Shown piece by piece: positions 45,856 through 55,620 of a stretch of DNA of 64,000 nucleotides. Each line of letters begins with the position of its first letter. The stretch's first letter is position 1. Source of the stretch: Siccirubricoccus sp. G192 (GTDB taxonomy: Bacteria > Pseudomonadota > Alphaproteobacteria > Acetobacterales > Acetobacteraceae); NCBI RefSeq assembly GCF_019084075.1, contig NZ_JAHREN010000001.1, forward strand, positions 4,056,501 through 4,120,500. The letters are read 5' to 3'. The notes under the pieces are model-generated. The model worked only from the letters and a program-made list of their open reading frames with translations, had not been told where the DNA came from and made no database searches. Both the position numbers and the translations under genes were made by a program.

Positions 45856-47453
45856 CGCGCGGAGCCGCCCTGGGCGGCCGGGCGCACGTCCTGCGCCCGG
45901 GTCAGCTCATCGGCGCGGGGCGTATGCGCCAGGCCGCGCCGCATCGCCCAGATATTGGTCTGGATATGCAGCGGGATGATGGCGACATCCTCCATTGCCA
46001 GGCGCTGCGCGTCCTGCAGGAGCTTCTCCCGCTTTGCATCGTCCAGCTCGCCAAGCGCAACCTCGATCATGCGGTCGAGCTCCGGGTTGGAATAGCGGCC
46101 GCGGTTGGAGGCGCCCCAGCCGCGTTCCCGGTCCGCCGTCGCCACCAGGTTCCGCAGCGGGTGCGAGCCTTCGGGGTTGGAGCCCCAACCGATCAGGAAG
46201 GCGGAGAATTCCTGCCGCCCGGCACGGCCGACGAAGGTGGTCCAGGGCTGCGCCTCCACCGCCGTCCGCACGCCGATCCGGGTCCACATCTGGCCAACCG
46301 CCTGGATGATGCGGCTGTCGTTGATGTAGCGGTCGTTCGGCCCGTGCAGGGTGATGCGGAAGCCCTGCGGGAAGCCGGCTTCCGCCAGCAGGCGCTTCGC
46401 CGCCTCGGGGTCCGGGCGCGGTGCTTCCAGGCCCGGCACATGGCTGAAGATGCCGGCCGGCAGGAACTGGCCGGCGGGGGTCGCGGCGCCTTCCATCACC
46501 CGGTCCACGATCGCCTGGCGGTCGATGGCAACGGAGAGTGCCCGACGGACCCGCACATCCTTCAATGGGTTGTGCGGGACCGGCTGGCCGTTGTTGTCGG
46601 TGATGAAGGGTGAGGCATCCGTGCGCATGTGATCGAGGCCGAGGAAGATGATCCGCAGCCCGGTGGTCTCCGACAGCGCCACCCGCTGATCGGTTCGCAG
46701 CTTCGCGAGATCGCTGGTCGGCACCTGGTCGATGAACTCGACATCACCGGCCAGCAGCGCCGCGGTGCGCGCCGCATCATTGGTGATCATCCGGTAGTCC
46801 ACGCGCTGGAAGGCCGGGCGATCACCCCAATAGGCGTCGTTCCGCTCGAATTCGATGCGGTCGCCATTGCGGTGGGAGACCATGCGCCAGGGGCCGGTGC
46901 CGGCGGCGGCGCGGCCGGAATTGAAATCCTCGGTCGTGGCGTTGCCATGCGTCTCGCGGTCCAGGATGCGGATATTCGAGAGATCCATCGGCATCAGCGG
47001 ATACGGCCCCGCGGTCCGCAGCCGGATGGTGTGGCTGTCCACGATCTCCACCTGCTGGATCGGCCGCGTGTAGATGGCGAAGGAGGAGGGGCTGTTCGGC
47101 ACGTTGGGGACGCGGCTCAGGGTGAAGGCCACGTCGTCCGCGGTGAACTCGCTGCCGTTGTGGAAGCGCACCCCGGGGCGCAGCTTGAATTCCCAGAGGT
47201 TGGGCTCCACCACCCGCCACTCCGTCGCGAGGCCGGGGATCAGCCGGGCCTGCCCGTCGGTATTGACCAGCTTGTCGAAGATCATGTCCGCGACCGCGTT
47301 GTTCGGGGACAACTGGTGGTAGTGCGGATCGATCGAGGTGACCGGCGCGCCAACCGCCATGGTCAAGGTCTGTGCCCCGGCGCCGGCGGGCGCCATGCCC
47401 AGCGACAACATCACCGCAACGGCCGCTGCCGCCGTCCCAATATTTCTTTTCAT
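45852..47453 (-). CDS. dppA: Peptide ABC transporter substrate-binding protein
   Basis: A 533-residue periplasmic solute-binding protein family 5 member. Signal peptide MKRNIGTAAAAVAVMLSLGM ends at AGAGAQ. Family markers are SIDPHYHQLSPNNAVADMIF, PGLATEWRVVEPNLWEFKLRPGV and FTADDVAFTLSRV, then the C-terminal VRRALSVAIDRQAIV and AKRLLAEAGFPQGF. It delivers a dipeptide, oligopeptide or related ligand (nickel and glutathione binders also belong here). First gene of the operon; divergent from a second binding protein (144 bp between starts). Confidence 0.92.
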   Translation of the reverse strand: MKRNIGTAAAAVAVMLSLGMAPAGAGAQTLTMAVGAPVTSIDPHYHQLSPNNAVADMIFDKLVNTDGQARLIPGLATEWRVVEPNLWEFKLRPGVRFHNGSEFTADDVAFTLSRVPNVPNSPSSFAIYTRPIQQVEIVDSHTIRLRTAGPYPLMPMDLSNIRILDRETHGNATTEDFNSGRAAAGTGPWRMVSHRNGDRIEFERNDAYWGDRPAFQRVDYRMITNDAARTAALLAGDVEFIDQVPTSDLAKLRTDQRVALSETTGLRIIFLGLDHMRTDASPFITDNNGQPVPHNPLKDVRVRRALSVAIDRQAIVDRVMEGAATPAGQFLPAGIFSHVPGLEAPRPDPEAAKRLLAEAGFPQGFRITLHGPNDRYINDSRIIQAVGQMWTRIGVRTAVEAQPWTTFVGRAGRQEFSAFLIGWGSNPEGSHPLRNLVATADRERGWGASNRGRYSNPELDRMIEVALGELDDAKREKLLQDAQRLAMEDVAIIPLHIQTNIWAMRRGLAHTPRADELTRAQDVRPAAQGGSAR

Positions 47454-47597
47454 TGTCGCCCCCGGAAGCTCCCAGATGTAAGGCTTTTAGCAGCCTGCTC
47501 ACCTGCCCGCTAGGTTTGCCCGGGCGCGTCCCGGCAGGCAATGGCGGCCGGACACCGCCCCGGCTAGGATGGGCGGCTGGTTGCCGCAGGAGAAACG

Positions 47598-49181
47598 ATG
47601 CGCCCCTCACCCCGATCCGCTACCCTGGCCGCCGCGCTGCTGGCCGCGCTTTCCACCGCGGCGCCCGCGGCGGCGCAGACACTCAATATCGGCATCGGCG
47701 GCGCCGTCACCTCGGTGGACCCGCATTTCTACAACGCCTCACCCAACAACAGCCTGTCGATGCACATCTTCGACCGCCTGGTGGAGCGTGATGCCCGCGC
47801 CCAGCCCTATCCCGGCCTCGCAGAAAGCTGGCGGGTGGTCACGGACACGGTCTGGGAATTCAAGCTGCGTCCTGGCGTGAAGTGGCATGACGGCCGCGAC
47901 TTCACCGCGGACGACGTGGCCTTCACCATCCAGCGCACCCCCAATGTCCCGGGCAGCCCAGGCGGCTTCGGCGGCTTCGTCCGCGCCATCGAGCGGGTGG
48001 AGGTGGTGGACCCGCTGACCGTCCGCTTCCACACCATGCGGCCGCATCCGCTGCTGCCGACGGAACTTGCCTCGGTCGCGATCATCTCCCGCCATGCCGG
48101 CGAGGGCGCGGCGACGGAGGACTACAACAGCGGCAAGGCGGCCATCGGCACCGGCCCCTACCGCTTCGCCGCCTACCGCTCCGGCGACCGCACCGAGCTC
48201 GCCCGCAACGACGCCTATTGGCGCGGCGCCGAGCCCTGGGCGCGGGTGAACTACCGCTTCCTCGCCAATGATGGCGCCCGCACCGCGGCCCTGCTCGCCG
48301 GCGATGTGGACGTGATCGACCAGGTGCCCTCCACCGACCTCCCGCGGCTGAAGCGGGAGGCGCGCATCACGGTGTCCGAGATCCAGGGCCTGCGGCTCAT
48401 CTATCTGTCGATGGATCGTTCGCGAAAGGGCAACCTGCCCTTCGTCGCCGACAATGACGGCCGGCCTCTCGCCGCCAACCCCTTCGACGACATCCGCGTG
48501 CGCCGCGCGTTGTCCATAGCCATCAACCGCCAGGCGCTGTCGGAGCGGATCATGGAGGGTGGCGCCAGCCCCACCGGGCAATGGCTGCCCGAGGGCACCT
48601 TCGGCTACAACCCGGAAGTCGCGACGCCCCGCTACGATCCGGACGCGGCGAAGCGCCTGCTGGCGGAGGCCGGCTTCCCGCAGGGCTTCCGCCTCACCCT
48701 GCACAGCCCGAACGACCGTTACCCGAACGATAGCAAGGCAGCCCAGGCGGTGGCGCAGATGTGGAGCCGCATCGGGGTGCGCACCGAGGTCGAGGCGCTG
48801 CCCTGGGCCAGCTTCTCCACCCGGTCCAACCGCCAGGAATTCGCCATGCGCCTGGCTGGTTGGAGCAGCGTGACCGGCGAGGCGAGCTACGCGCTGGTCA
48901 ATATCCTCGGCACCTATGACCGCGAGAAGCGCACCGGCGCCAGCAATCCCGGCCGCTATTCCAACCCGCAGCTCGATGCGCTGACCGAGCGCGCGGCCGC
49001 CACGATCGACGATCCGACGCGGGAAAGGCTGCTGCGGGAGGCGGTGAAGCTGGCGACGGACGATGTGGCCTTCATCCCGCTGTTCCAATTGGTGAACAGC
49101 TGGGCGCTCAAGCGCGGCCTGCGCTACGAAGCCCGGATGGATGAGCGCACCACGGCGATGGCGGTGCGGCAGGCGAATTGA
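47598..49181 (+). CDS. Second family 5 substrate-binding protein (orphan, divergent)
   Basis: A 527-residue paralogue of the neighbouring binding protein, with a signal peptide ending AAPAAAQ and the same blocks (SVDPHFYNASPNNSLSMHIF, PGLAESWRVV, KLRPGVKWHDGRDFTADDVA, RRALSIAINRQALS, AKRLLAEAGFPQGF). It has no permease or ATPase of its own, so it probably feeds the divergent DppBCDF permease with another ligand. ATG 47598 is behind GCAGGAGAAACG. A strong intrinsic terminator follows the stop codon. Confidence 0.9.
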   Translation: MRPSPRSATLAAALLAALSTAAPAAAQTLNIGIGGAVTSVDPHFYNASPNNSLSMHIFDRLVERDARAQPYPGLAESWRVVTDTVWEFKLRPGVKWHDGRDFTADDVAFTIQRTPNVPGSPGGFGGFVRAIERVEVVDPLTVRFHTMRPHPLLPTELASVAIISRHAGEGAATEDYNSGKAAIGTGPYRFAAYRSGDRTELARNDAYWRGAEPWARVNYRFLANDGARTAALLAGDVDVIDQVPSTDLPRLKREARITVSEIQGLRLIYLSMDRSRKGNLPFVADNDGRPLAANPFDDIRVRRALSIAINRQALSERIMEGGASPTGQWLPEGTFGYNPEVATPRYDPDAAKRLLAEAGFPQGFRLTLHSPNDRYPNDSKAAQAVAQMWSRIGVRTEVEALPWASFSTRSNRQEFAMRLAGWSSVTGEASYALVNILGTYDREKRTGASNPGRYSNPQLDALTERAAATIDDPTRERLLREAVKLATDDVAFIPLFQLVNSWALKRGLRYEARMDERTTAMAVRQAN

Positions 49182-49200
49182 GGAGGCCGATCGGCGACGG

Positions 49201-49255
49201 GAGCTACGGCGGATTGCATCCATTCCTGAATGCATTCCGCCGTAGCTCTTTGTTT
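49201..49255 (+). terminator. Intrinsic terminator of the second binding-protein gene
   Basis: A 19-position stem, 49201-49219 with 49230-49248 (13 outer pairs, one T.T mismatch, five inner pairs) and a 10-nt loop. It is followed by TTTGTTT and begins 20 nt after the stop codon. Its outer arms are GAGCTACGGCGGA and the complement. Confidence 0.85.
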
Positions 49256-49258
49256 GCC

Positions 49259-49305
49259 GAGCGGATTCACGCTCCCGGAGGTTCACCTCCGTCCGCGATC
49301 CGCTC
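49259..49305 (-). repeat. 47-nt stop-codon-adjacent hairpin element, copy 2 (after lrp)
   Basis: Read on the minus strand, the element begins on the last base of the TAG stop of the Lrp gene. Outer stem GAGCGGAT pairs with ATCCGCTC; inner stem CGGAGG pairs with CCTCCG. The invariant blocks ATCGCGGA and GGAGCGTGAATC match copy 1 after moaA. The length (47 nt) and the placement on the stop codon are identical. It could also terminate lrp transcription, but there is no T-tract on that strand. Confidence 0.75.
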
Positions 49306-49769
49306 TATTCCTCCGTCGCCGGCGCCACCGGCAGGATTGCGCTTTCCTTCAGCGTGGCGATGGCCAGCAGCGTTTCCAGCCGCTGCACGCCGGACAGGCC
49401 GCGCAACTCCTCATTGAGGAAATTATCGAGCGCGGGCAGGTCGGCCAGCCGGACCTTCAGCAGATAGGTCCAGCCGCCGGTGACGGCATGGCATTCCAGC
49501 ACCGCCTCGTGCCGCCGCATGGCCTTGCGGAAGGCGGCGTCCTCGCGGCCGGGCGCCACCGCCACCAGGATATGCGCCAGCAGGGGGCAGCCGGCTGCGG
49601 CGGGGTCGAGATCGGCACGCCAGCCGCGGATGACGCCGCGCTCCTCCAGCCGCTTCACCCTTTCGGCGGTAGCGGAGACCGAAAGCCCCGCCACCTTCGC
49701 CAGCTCCGCCAGCCCGGCGCTGCCGTCCAGCTGCAGCGCGACGGTGATGTTCCTGTCTATCTCGTCCAT
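49305..49769 (-). CDS. Lrp/AsnC family regulator
   Basis: A 154-residue regulator: DNA-binding N-terminus (MDEIDRNITVALQLDGS, then LAKVAGLSVSATAERVKRLE) and a RAM ligand-binding domain (PLLAHILVAVAPGREDAAF to TLKESAILPV). It converges on the second binding-protein gene and is followed in the same direction, 90 bp upstream of it on the chromosome, by nothing on its own operon. The neighbouring decarboxylase is a plausible target because Lrp proteins often sense basic amino acids, but no operator is evident. Confidence 0.88.
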   Translation of the reverse strand: MDEIDRNITVALQLDGSAGLAELAKVAGLSVSATAERVKRLEERGVIRGWRADLDPAAAGCPLLAHILVAVAPGREDAAFRKAMRRHEAVLECHAVTGGWTYLLKVRLADLPALDNFLNEELRGLSGVQRLETLLAIATLKESAILPVAPATEE

Positions 49770-49859
49770 GGCCGAAGCTTAGCGCGCCGGCAACGGTTGT
49801 GAACGGAAAGAATCAGCACGCCAGGGGGAAGCGCGCTGCCGCGCTCCCCTGCCGGGCGG

Positions 49860-50990
49860 TTACACGTAATGCTCGGCCAGCGGCCGGAAGCCGTTGAAGG
49901 CCTGGCTGGCATAGCTGGTGACATAGGCGCCGGTCGCCAGCAGCTCCACCCGGTCCCCGGGCTCTAGCGCCAGGGGCAGGCGGTAGTTGGACTTCTCATA
50001 GAGCGTGTCGGTGCTGTCGCAGGTCGGGCCGGCGATGGTCACGGGCCCTTCCGCGCCGCCGTCATGCGGCGTGCGAAAGGCGTATTTGATCGCCTCGCCC
50101 TCGGTCTCGGCCAGGCCGCCGAAACGGCCGATATCGAGATAGACCCAGCGCACCGGGTCGTCCTTCGCCTTGCGGGAGACCAGCACCACCTCAGCGCTGA
50201 CCACCCCGGCATCGCCCACGATGAAGCGGCCCGGCTCGATGACCATTTCGGGCAGGGCATTGCCGAAATGCTCGGCCATCGCGCCCATGATGGCGGCGCC
50301 GAAATCGTCGATCTCCGGCACCTCCTGGCGATAGCGCACCGGATAGCCGCCGCCGAGATTGACCATGCGCACCTTCACGCCGGCATCGCGCAGGTCGGTG
50401 AAGAGCATGGCGACCCTGGCGATCGCCGCCTCATAGGCCGCGGTCTTGGTCTGCTGGCTGCCGACATGGAAGCTGAGGCCGAAGGGGTCCAGGCCCAGCT
50501 CGCCGGCCAGCACCATCAGCTCCTTCGCCATTTCGACCTCGCAGCCGAATTTGCGCGAGAGCGGCCATTCGGCGCCGTCATTGCCGACCAGGATGCGGCA
50601 ATAAACGCGCGCACCGGGGGCGGAGCGGGCGAGCTTGCGCAGCTCGGCCTCGGAGTCGAAGGCGAACATGCGCACGCCGCGCCCGTAGGCGGCGCGGATG
50701 GCGCCCTCCTTCTTCACGGTATTGCCGTAGCTGATCGCCTGCGGCTCGGCGCCGGCGGCGAGGCAGGCCTCCACCTCCTCGAAGCTCGCCGCGTCGAAGC
50801 AGGAGCCGAGGCCGACCAGGCGCTCCAGGACCGGCACGGCGGGATTCGCCTTCACCGCGTAGTAGATGCGCGCCTGCGGCAGCGCGCCCATCAGGCGGCG
50901 GTAATTCTCCTCGACCCGGTCGATGTCGAGCACGAGGCACGGCGTCGCCGGCGCGGAATCGCGCAGGAAGCGGGAGACCTTCGGGGTCAT
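49860..50990 (-). CDS. Ornithine/lysine decarboxylase (PLP fold III)
   Basis: A 376-residue alanine-racemase-fold decarboxylase. The PLP lysine is Lys47 in RIYYAVKANPAVPVL. Other markers are FDAASFEEVEACL, LSFHVGSQQ (His stacking on the PLP ring), VNLGGGYPVRY (phosphate Gly loop), IEPGRFIVGDAG, and GPTCDSTDTLYEKSNYRLP, whose Cys is the catalytic residue donated across the dimer. It makes putrescine and possibly cadaverine. ATG 50990 has GAAGGG upstream; GTG 51005 is an alternative. A leader of about 420 bp precedes it. Confidence 0.92.
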   Translation of the reverse strand: MTPKVSRFLRDSAPATPCLVLDIDRVEENYRRLMGALPQARIYYAVKANPAVPVLERLVGLGSCFDAASFEEVEACLAAGAEPQAISYGNTVKKEGAIRAAYGRGVRMFAFDSEAELRKLARSAPGARVYCRILVGNDGAEWPLSRKFGCEVEMAKELMVLAGELGLDPFGLSFHVGSQQTKTAAYEAAIARVAMLFTDLRDAGVKVRMVNLGGGYPVRYRQEVPEIDDFGAAIMGAMAEHFGNALPEMVIEPGRFIVGDAGVVSAEVVLVSRKAKDDPVRWVYLDIGRFGGLAETEGEAIKYAFRTPHDGGAEGPVTIAGPTCDSTDTLYEKSNYRLPLALEPGDRVELLATGAYVTSYASQAFNGFRPLAEHYV

Positions 50991-51411
50991 CGCACTACCC
51001 TTCACATGCAGAAGGACCGGCCCTGCCGGGCGGCGGCCCCAGATTGACGAAACGGTCGAACGAACCAGCGACCAGAGTGAGCCGCCCGGCCTGAGCCGAA
51101 CGGGGTTGCCAGAACGCTTGACGTCGTTGCGTAAACCTTGCGCCGCGGTGACCTGATGGGCTGCGCCTAGTGGAGGGGCGCCTGGGGTTCCGTGGGCCTG
51201 GGGCCAGAGGCACGTGCGTACTGCGTCTGGGCGGGCATATAGGCCCGGGCCACTCGCCGGGAAAGTGAAAAAGCACCCCCGGCAAGATTATTTTCCAGCA
51301 GGCGGCAGGAGGCGCCGGAAACTCCGCCCGAAATCCCGGGCAGGGCCCGGGCGATCCACGCGCCAAAGCGCGAATCGGCCGGGAAAGTGCCGGTCGCGCG
51401 ATCCGGGCCCG
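50991..51411 (-). promoter_or_regulatory. Long leader of the decarboxylase gene with a hairpin over its ribosome site
   Basis: There is no gene in these 421 bases. Next to the start codon the minus strand can pair CCTTC (51011-51015) with GAAGG (50999-51003) over a 7-nt loop. That arm is the Shine-Dalgarno of the decarboxylase, 7-8 nt from ATG 50990. Longer GC-rich arms (GGGGCCGCCGCCCGGCAGGG region) lie just upstream. Alphaproteobacterial ornithine decarboxylase genes are known to carry a structured 'speF' leader; whether this is one cannot be decided without a covariance model. Confidence 0.4.
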
Positions 51412-52110
51412 CTATAGCGCCAGCCAACTCCGCAGCAGCGCCGTGGTTGCCGCCGGGTCCTCCATCGGCGGCAGATGCCCGCAGCCGGGCAGCAGGGCGA
51501 GCCGGGCCCCGGGGATGAGGCCGGCGATCTCGGCCGCCAGGTCCGGCGGCGTCAGTGCATCCGCCTCCCCCACCGCGATCACCGCCGGCAGCCGGAGGCC
51601 GGGCAGCAGCGGGCGCGAATCCGGCCGGCCGAGAATGGCCGCCTGCTGGCGCAGGAAGGCCGCCTGGCCTACCCGTCCGGCCATCGCCGTCACCTCCTGC
51701 CCCACCGGGCCGTCGAGATTCGCGGGATGCAGGAGCTGCGGCAGCAGGCGGGGCGTCACGCCACGGAATTTGCCGCTCCTGGCAAGGCTCACCAAACCGC
51801 GGCGGCGGCGCGCCTGGTCCGGCGTATCCGGCCGGGCGGAGGTGTCGAGCAGGGCGATCCGCGTCACCCGGCCGGGCGCCTGGCGCAGGATCTCGAAACC
51901 CAGGTAGCCGCCCATGGAAAGCCCGCAGAGCGCGAAGCGGGGCGGCGCCGCGGCCAGCGCCCGGGCGGCCATGGCCGGCAGGTTGTCGTCCAGCCCCACC
52001 TCGGCGATGTGGCAGCGGGCCAGGCCGGCCAGGCCAGTGACCTGATCGCGCCAGAGCCGGGCGTCGCAGAGCAGGCCGGGGAGCAGGAGGAGGTCAGGGG
52101 TTTCGGGCAT
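51412..52110 (-). CDS. Alpha/beta hydrolase
   Basis: A 232-residue hydrolase: LLLLPGLLCDARLWRDQVTG (oxyanion loop), nucleophile Ser in ALCGLSMGGYLGFEIL, acid in AVGEADALTPPD, His in LPGCGHLPPMEDP. It resembles the MenH/BioH-like esterase group. The start ATG 52110 overlaps antisense with the upstream region of the helicase gene. The frame stays open far upstream through the helicase antisense, which is not real coding. Substrate unknown. Confidence 0.85.
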   Translation of the reverse strand: MPETPDLLLLPGLLCDARLWRDQVTGLAGLARCHIAEVGLDDNLPAMAARALAAAPPRFALCGLSMGGYLGFEILRQAPGRVTRIALLDTSARPDTPDQARRRRGLVSLARSGKFRGVTPRLLPQLLHPANLDGPVGQEVTAMAGRVGQAAFLRQQAAILGRPDSRPLLPGLRLPAVIAVGEADALTPPDLAAEIAGLIPGARLALLPGCGHLPPMEDPAATTALLRSWLAL

Positions 52111-52276
52111 GGTGGCTGCGCGTCCTAGACCGGCTTGCCTGGCCAAACAATGGCCGGGGATGCTTGCTTTTCCGCCGCCAGAGGCGCATATGCGGCGCGG
52201 ACCTGGAGCGGCGGCCCCTCCATTCGGCACGCCGGGCGTCGGTTTTCGGCCTTTGGGTTTCTCCCATCCGGCCGCC

Positions 52277-54307
52277 ATGCCGCCGCTGTCCCGGCGAAGG
52301 AACCGACCGAACTTGACCGATACCTCCGATCGGCCCGCCCCCGTTGCGGCCGAGCCCGAGCACACAGACCTGATGCCCGAGACCCCCTCTCCGGCGCCCG
52401 GCGTGGCGGCGGCCCCGGAACCGCTGCCCGAATCGGCATCGGATGCGGCGCCGGAAGCACCCTCGATCCTTGCCGAGGCGCCCGAAGCGGCGCCCGCTCC
52501 TGAGGCGGCGGAAGCCGCCCCTGCCGAAGCAGGGGCCACAGCGGAGCCTGCCCCGGTGGCGGAGTTCACCGCAGAGGCGGCGGAAGCTGCTCCTGCCGAA
52601 ACAGGGGCCACAGCGGAGCCTGCCCCGGTGGCGGAGTTCACCGCAGAGGCGGAGGAGGATGCCGCCGAGCCGGCCGGGGAGGCCCCTGGCCCCAGCGTGA
52701 CCTTCGCCGATCTCGGCCTTTCCGAGCAGATCGCCCGCGCGGTGGCGGATGCCGGCTATGTCACGCCGACCCCGATCCAGGAGCAGGCCATCCCGGTCGT
52801 GCTCATGGGCCGCGACGTGCTGGGCTGCGCCCAGACCGGCACCGGCAAGACGGCCGGCTTCACCCTGCCGATGCTCGACATCCTCGCCTCCGGCCGGGCC
52901 AAGGCGCGCATGCCGCGCAGCCTGATCCTGGAGCCGACGCGCGAGCTGGCGCTGCAGGTGGCCGAGAATTTCGTTAAATACGGCAAGCACCTGAACCTGG
53001 TGCACGCGCTGCTGATCGGCGGCGAGAGCATGAACGACCAGCGCGCGGTGCTCGAGAAGGGCGTCGACGTGCTGATCGCCACGCCGGGCCGCCTGCTGGA
53101 TCTGTTCGACCGCGGCCGTATCCTGCTGGCGGATTGCAAGCTGCTGGTGATCGACGAGGCGGACCGCATGCTGGACATGGGGTTCATCCCCGATGTCGAG
53201 CGCATCGTCTCCATGCTGCCGCCGCTGCGCCAGACGCTGTTCTTCAGCGCCACCATGGCGCCCGAGATCCGGCGCCTGGCCGATGCCTTCCTGTCCAATC
53301 CGAAGGAGATCTCCGTCTCCGCCCCGGCCAGCGTGGCGACCACCATCACCGCCGGCCTGGTCTGGGTGCGCGAGCTCGACAAGCGGGAGGCGCTGCGGCG
53401 GCTGATCCGGCGCGAGGACGTGCAGAACGCCCTGATCTTCTGCAACCGTAAGGTCGAGGTGGATGTCCTCTACAAATCGCTGAAGCGGCATGGCTTCAGC
53501 GTCGGCGCCCTGCATGGCGACATGGACCAGCCGACCCGCTTCGCCACGCTGAACAAGTTCAAGGCGAATGAGCTGCAATTGCTGGTCTGCAGCGATGTCG
53601 CGGCGCGCGGCCTCGACATCGGCGGCCTCAGCCATGTCTTCAACTTCGACGTGCCCTACCACGCCGAGGACTATGTCCACCGCATCGGCCGCACCGGCCG
53701 GGCCGGGCGCGAGGGCCATGCCTATACCATCGCCACCGCCGACAATGCCCGCGACGTGGCGGCGATCGAGAAGCTGACCGGCAAACCGATCCCGCGCATC
53801 GAGATCGAGGGGCTGGACCCGGTAAGCGCCGAGGAACTGGCGGAGGCCGCGACGCGGCCCCGGCGTGGCCGCGGCGGTCCGGCCCGCGGCGCGGCCCGGA
53901 CCGGCACCGGCAGCCGTGGCGGCACCGGCCGCAGCGGCAGCGCCCGGTCGCCCCGTGGCGCGCCGCGCGAGGAGGCCGATCCGGCGCCTGCCGCGGAGGC
54001 CGCGCCGGCGGCCCGCGAGGAACGGCCGAGCCGGGCTCGCCCGGAGCGCCGCCCCTCGACCCGCGACGAACGCCCGCGCGCCGAGCCGCGTGAGCGCCCG
54101 GCGCCCCGCGAATTCGACCGGGCGCCGCCGCCCGCCATGCGCGACGACCGCCGCCGCGACGATGCCTCCCGCCGGCGTGACCGGGATGATCTCGGCCCCG
54201 CGGTGCGCGGTTTCGGCGATGCGGTGCCGGCCTTCATGCTCATCCCCATCCCGCGCCCGCGCCGGGACGCGGCGGCCGAGCAGGAACCGGAGCAGGAAGC
54301 CGCCTGA
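52277..54307 (+). CDS. DEAD-box RNA helicase (RhlE-like) with low-complexity ends
   Basis: A 676-residue helicase. N-terminal 130 residues are Ala/Glu/Pro-rich and include a duplicated 24-residue block. The core then begins at [21 protein letters not shown] motif [10 protein letters not shown], Walker [43 protein letters not shown], then [25 protein letters not shown] and [13 protein letters not shown]. The Arg/Gly/Asp-rich tail ([14 protein letters not shown] to [13 protein letters not shown]) should bind RNA and may promote condensates. Likely role is ribosome assembly or RNA turnover in the cold. The start is uncertain; ATG 52277 is the best ATG near the core. Confidence 0.9.
   Translation: MPPLSRRRNRPNLTDTSDRPAPVAAEPEHTDLMPETPSPAPGVAAAPEPLPESASDAAPEAPSILAEAPEAAPAPEAAEAAPAEAGATAEPAPVAEFTAEAAEAAPAETGATAEPAPVAEFTAEAEEDAAEPAGEAPGPSVTFADLGLSEQIARAVADAGYVTPTPIQEQAIPVVLMGRDVLGCAQTGTGKTAGFTLPMLDILASGRAKARMPRSLILEPTRELALQVAENFVKYGKHLNLVHALLIGGESMNDQRAVLEKGVDVLIATPGRLLDLFDRGRILLADCKLLVIDEADRMLDMGFIPDVERIVSMLPPLRQTLFFSATMAPEIRRLADAFLSNPKEISVSAPASVATTITAGLVWVRELDKREALRRLIRREDVQNALIFCNRKVEVDVLYKSLKRHGFSVGALHGDMDQPTRFATLNKFKANELQLLVCSDVAARGLDIGGLSHVFNFDVPYHAEDYVHRIGRTGRAGREGHAYTIATADNARDVAAIEKLTGKPIPRIEIEGLDPVSAEELAEAATRPRRGRGGPARGAARTGTGSRGGTGRSGSARSPRGAPREEADPAPAAEAAPAAREERPSRARPERRPSTRDERPRAEPRERPAPREFDRAPPPAMRDDRRRDDASRRRDRDDLGPAVRGFGDAVPAFMLIPIPRPRRDAAAEQEPEQEAA
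52502..52645 (+). repeat. 72-bp direct tandem repeat in the helicase 5' region
   Basis: Two near-identical units, 52502-52573 and 52574-52645, followed by the beginning of a third. Each codes for 24 residues ([23 protein letters not shown] pattern). The few differences (for example GAAGCAGGGG against GAAACAGGGG) show a recent duplication that keeps the frame. Confidence 0.85.
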
Positions 54308-54399
54308 GGATCTTGCCGCCCGGCCCGGGCGGCACCATTCCAGGTTCTGTCAGGACCGGCCGCGCAGGCGATGGGATGCCGCGCGCCAGGGAGGAAGCC

Positions 54400-55599
<1,200 letters not shown>

Positions 55600-55620
55600 G
55601 ATAAGGCGGTTCGGCCAGGC

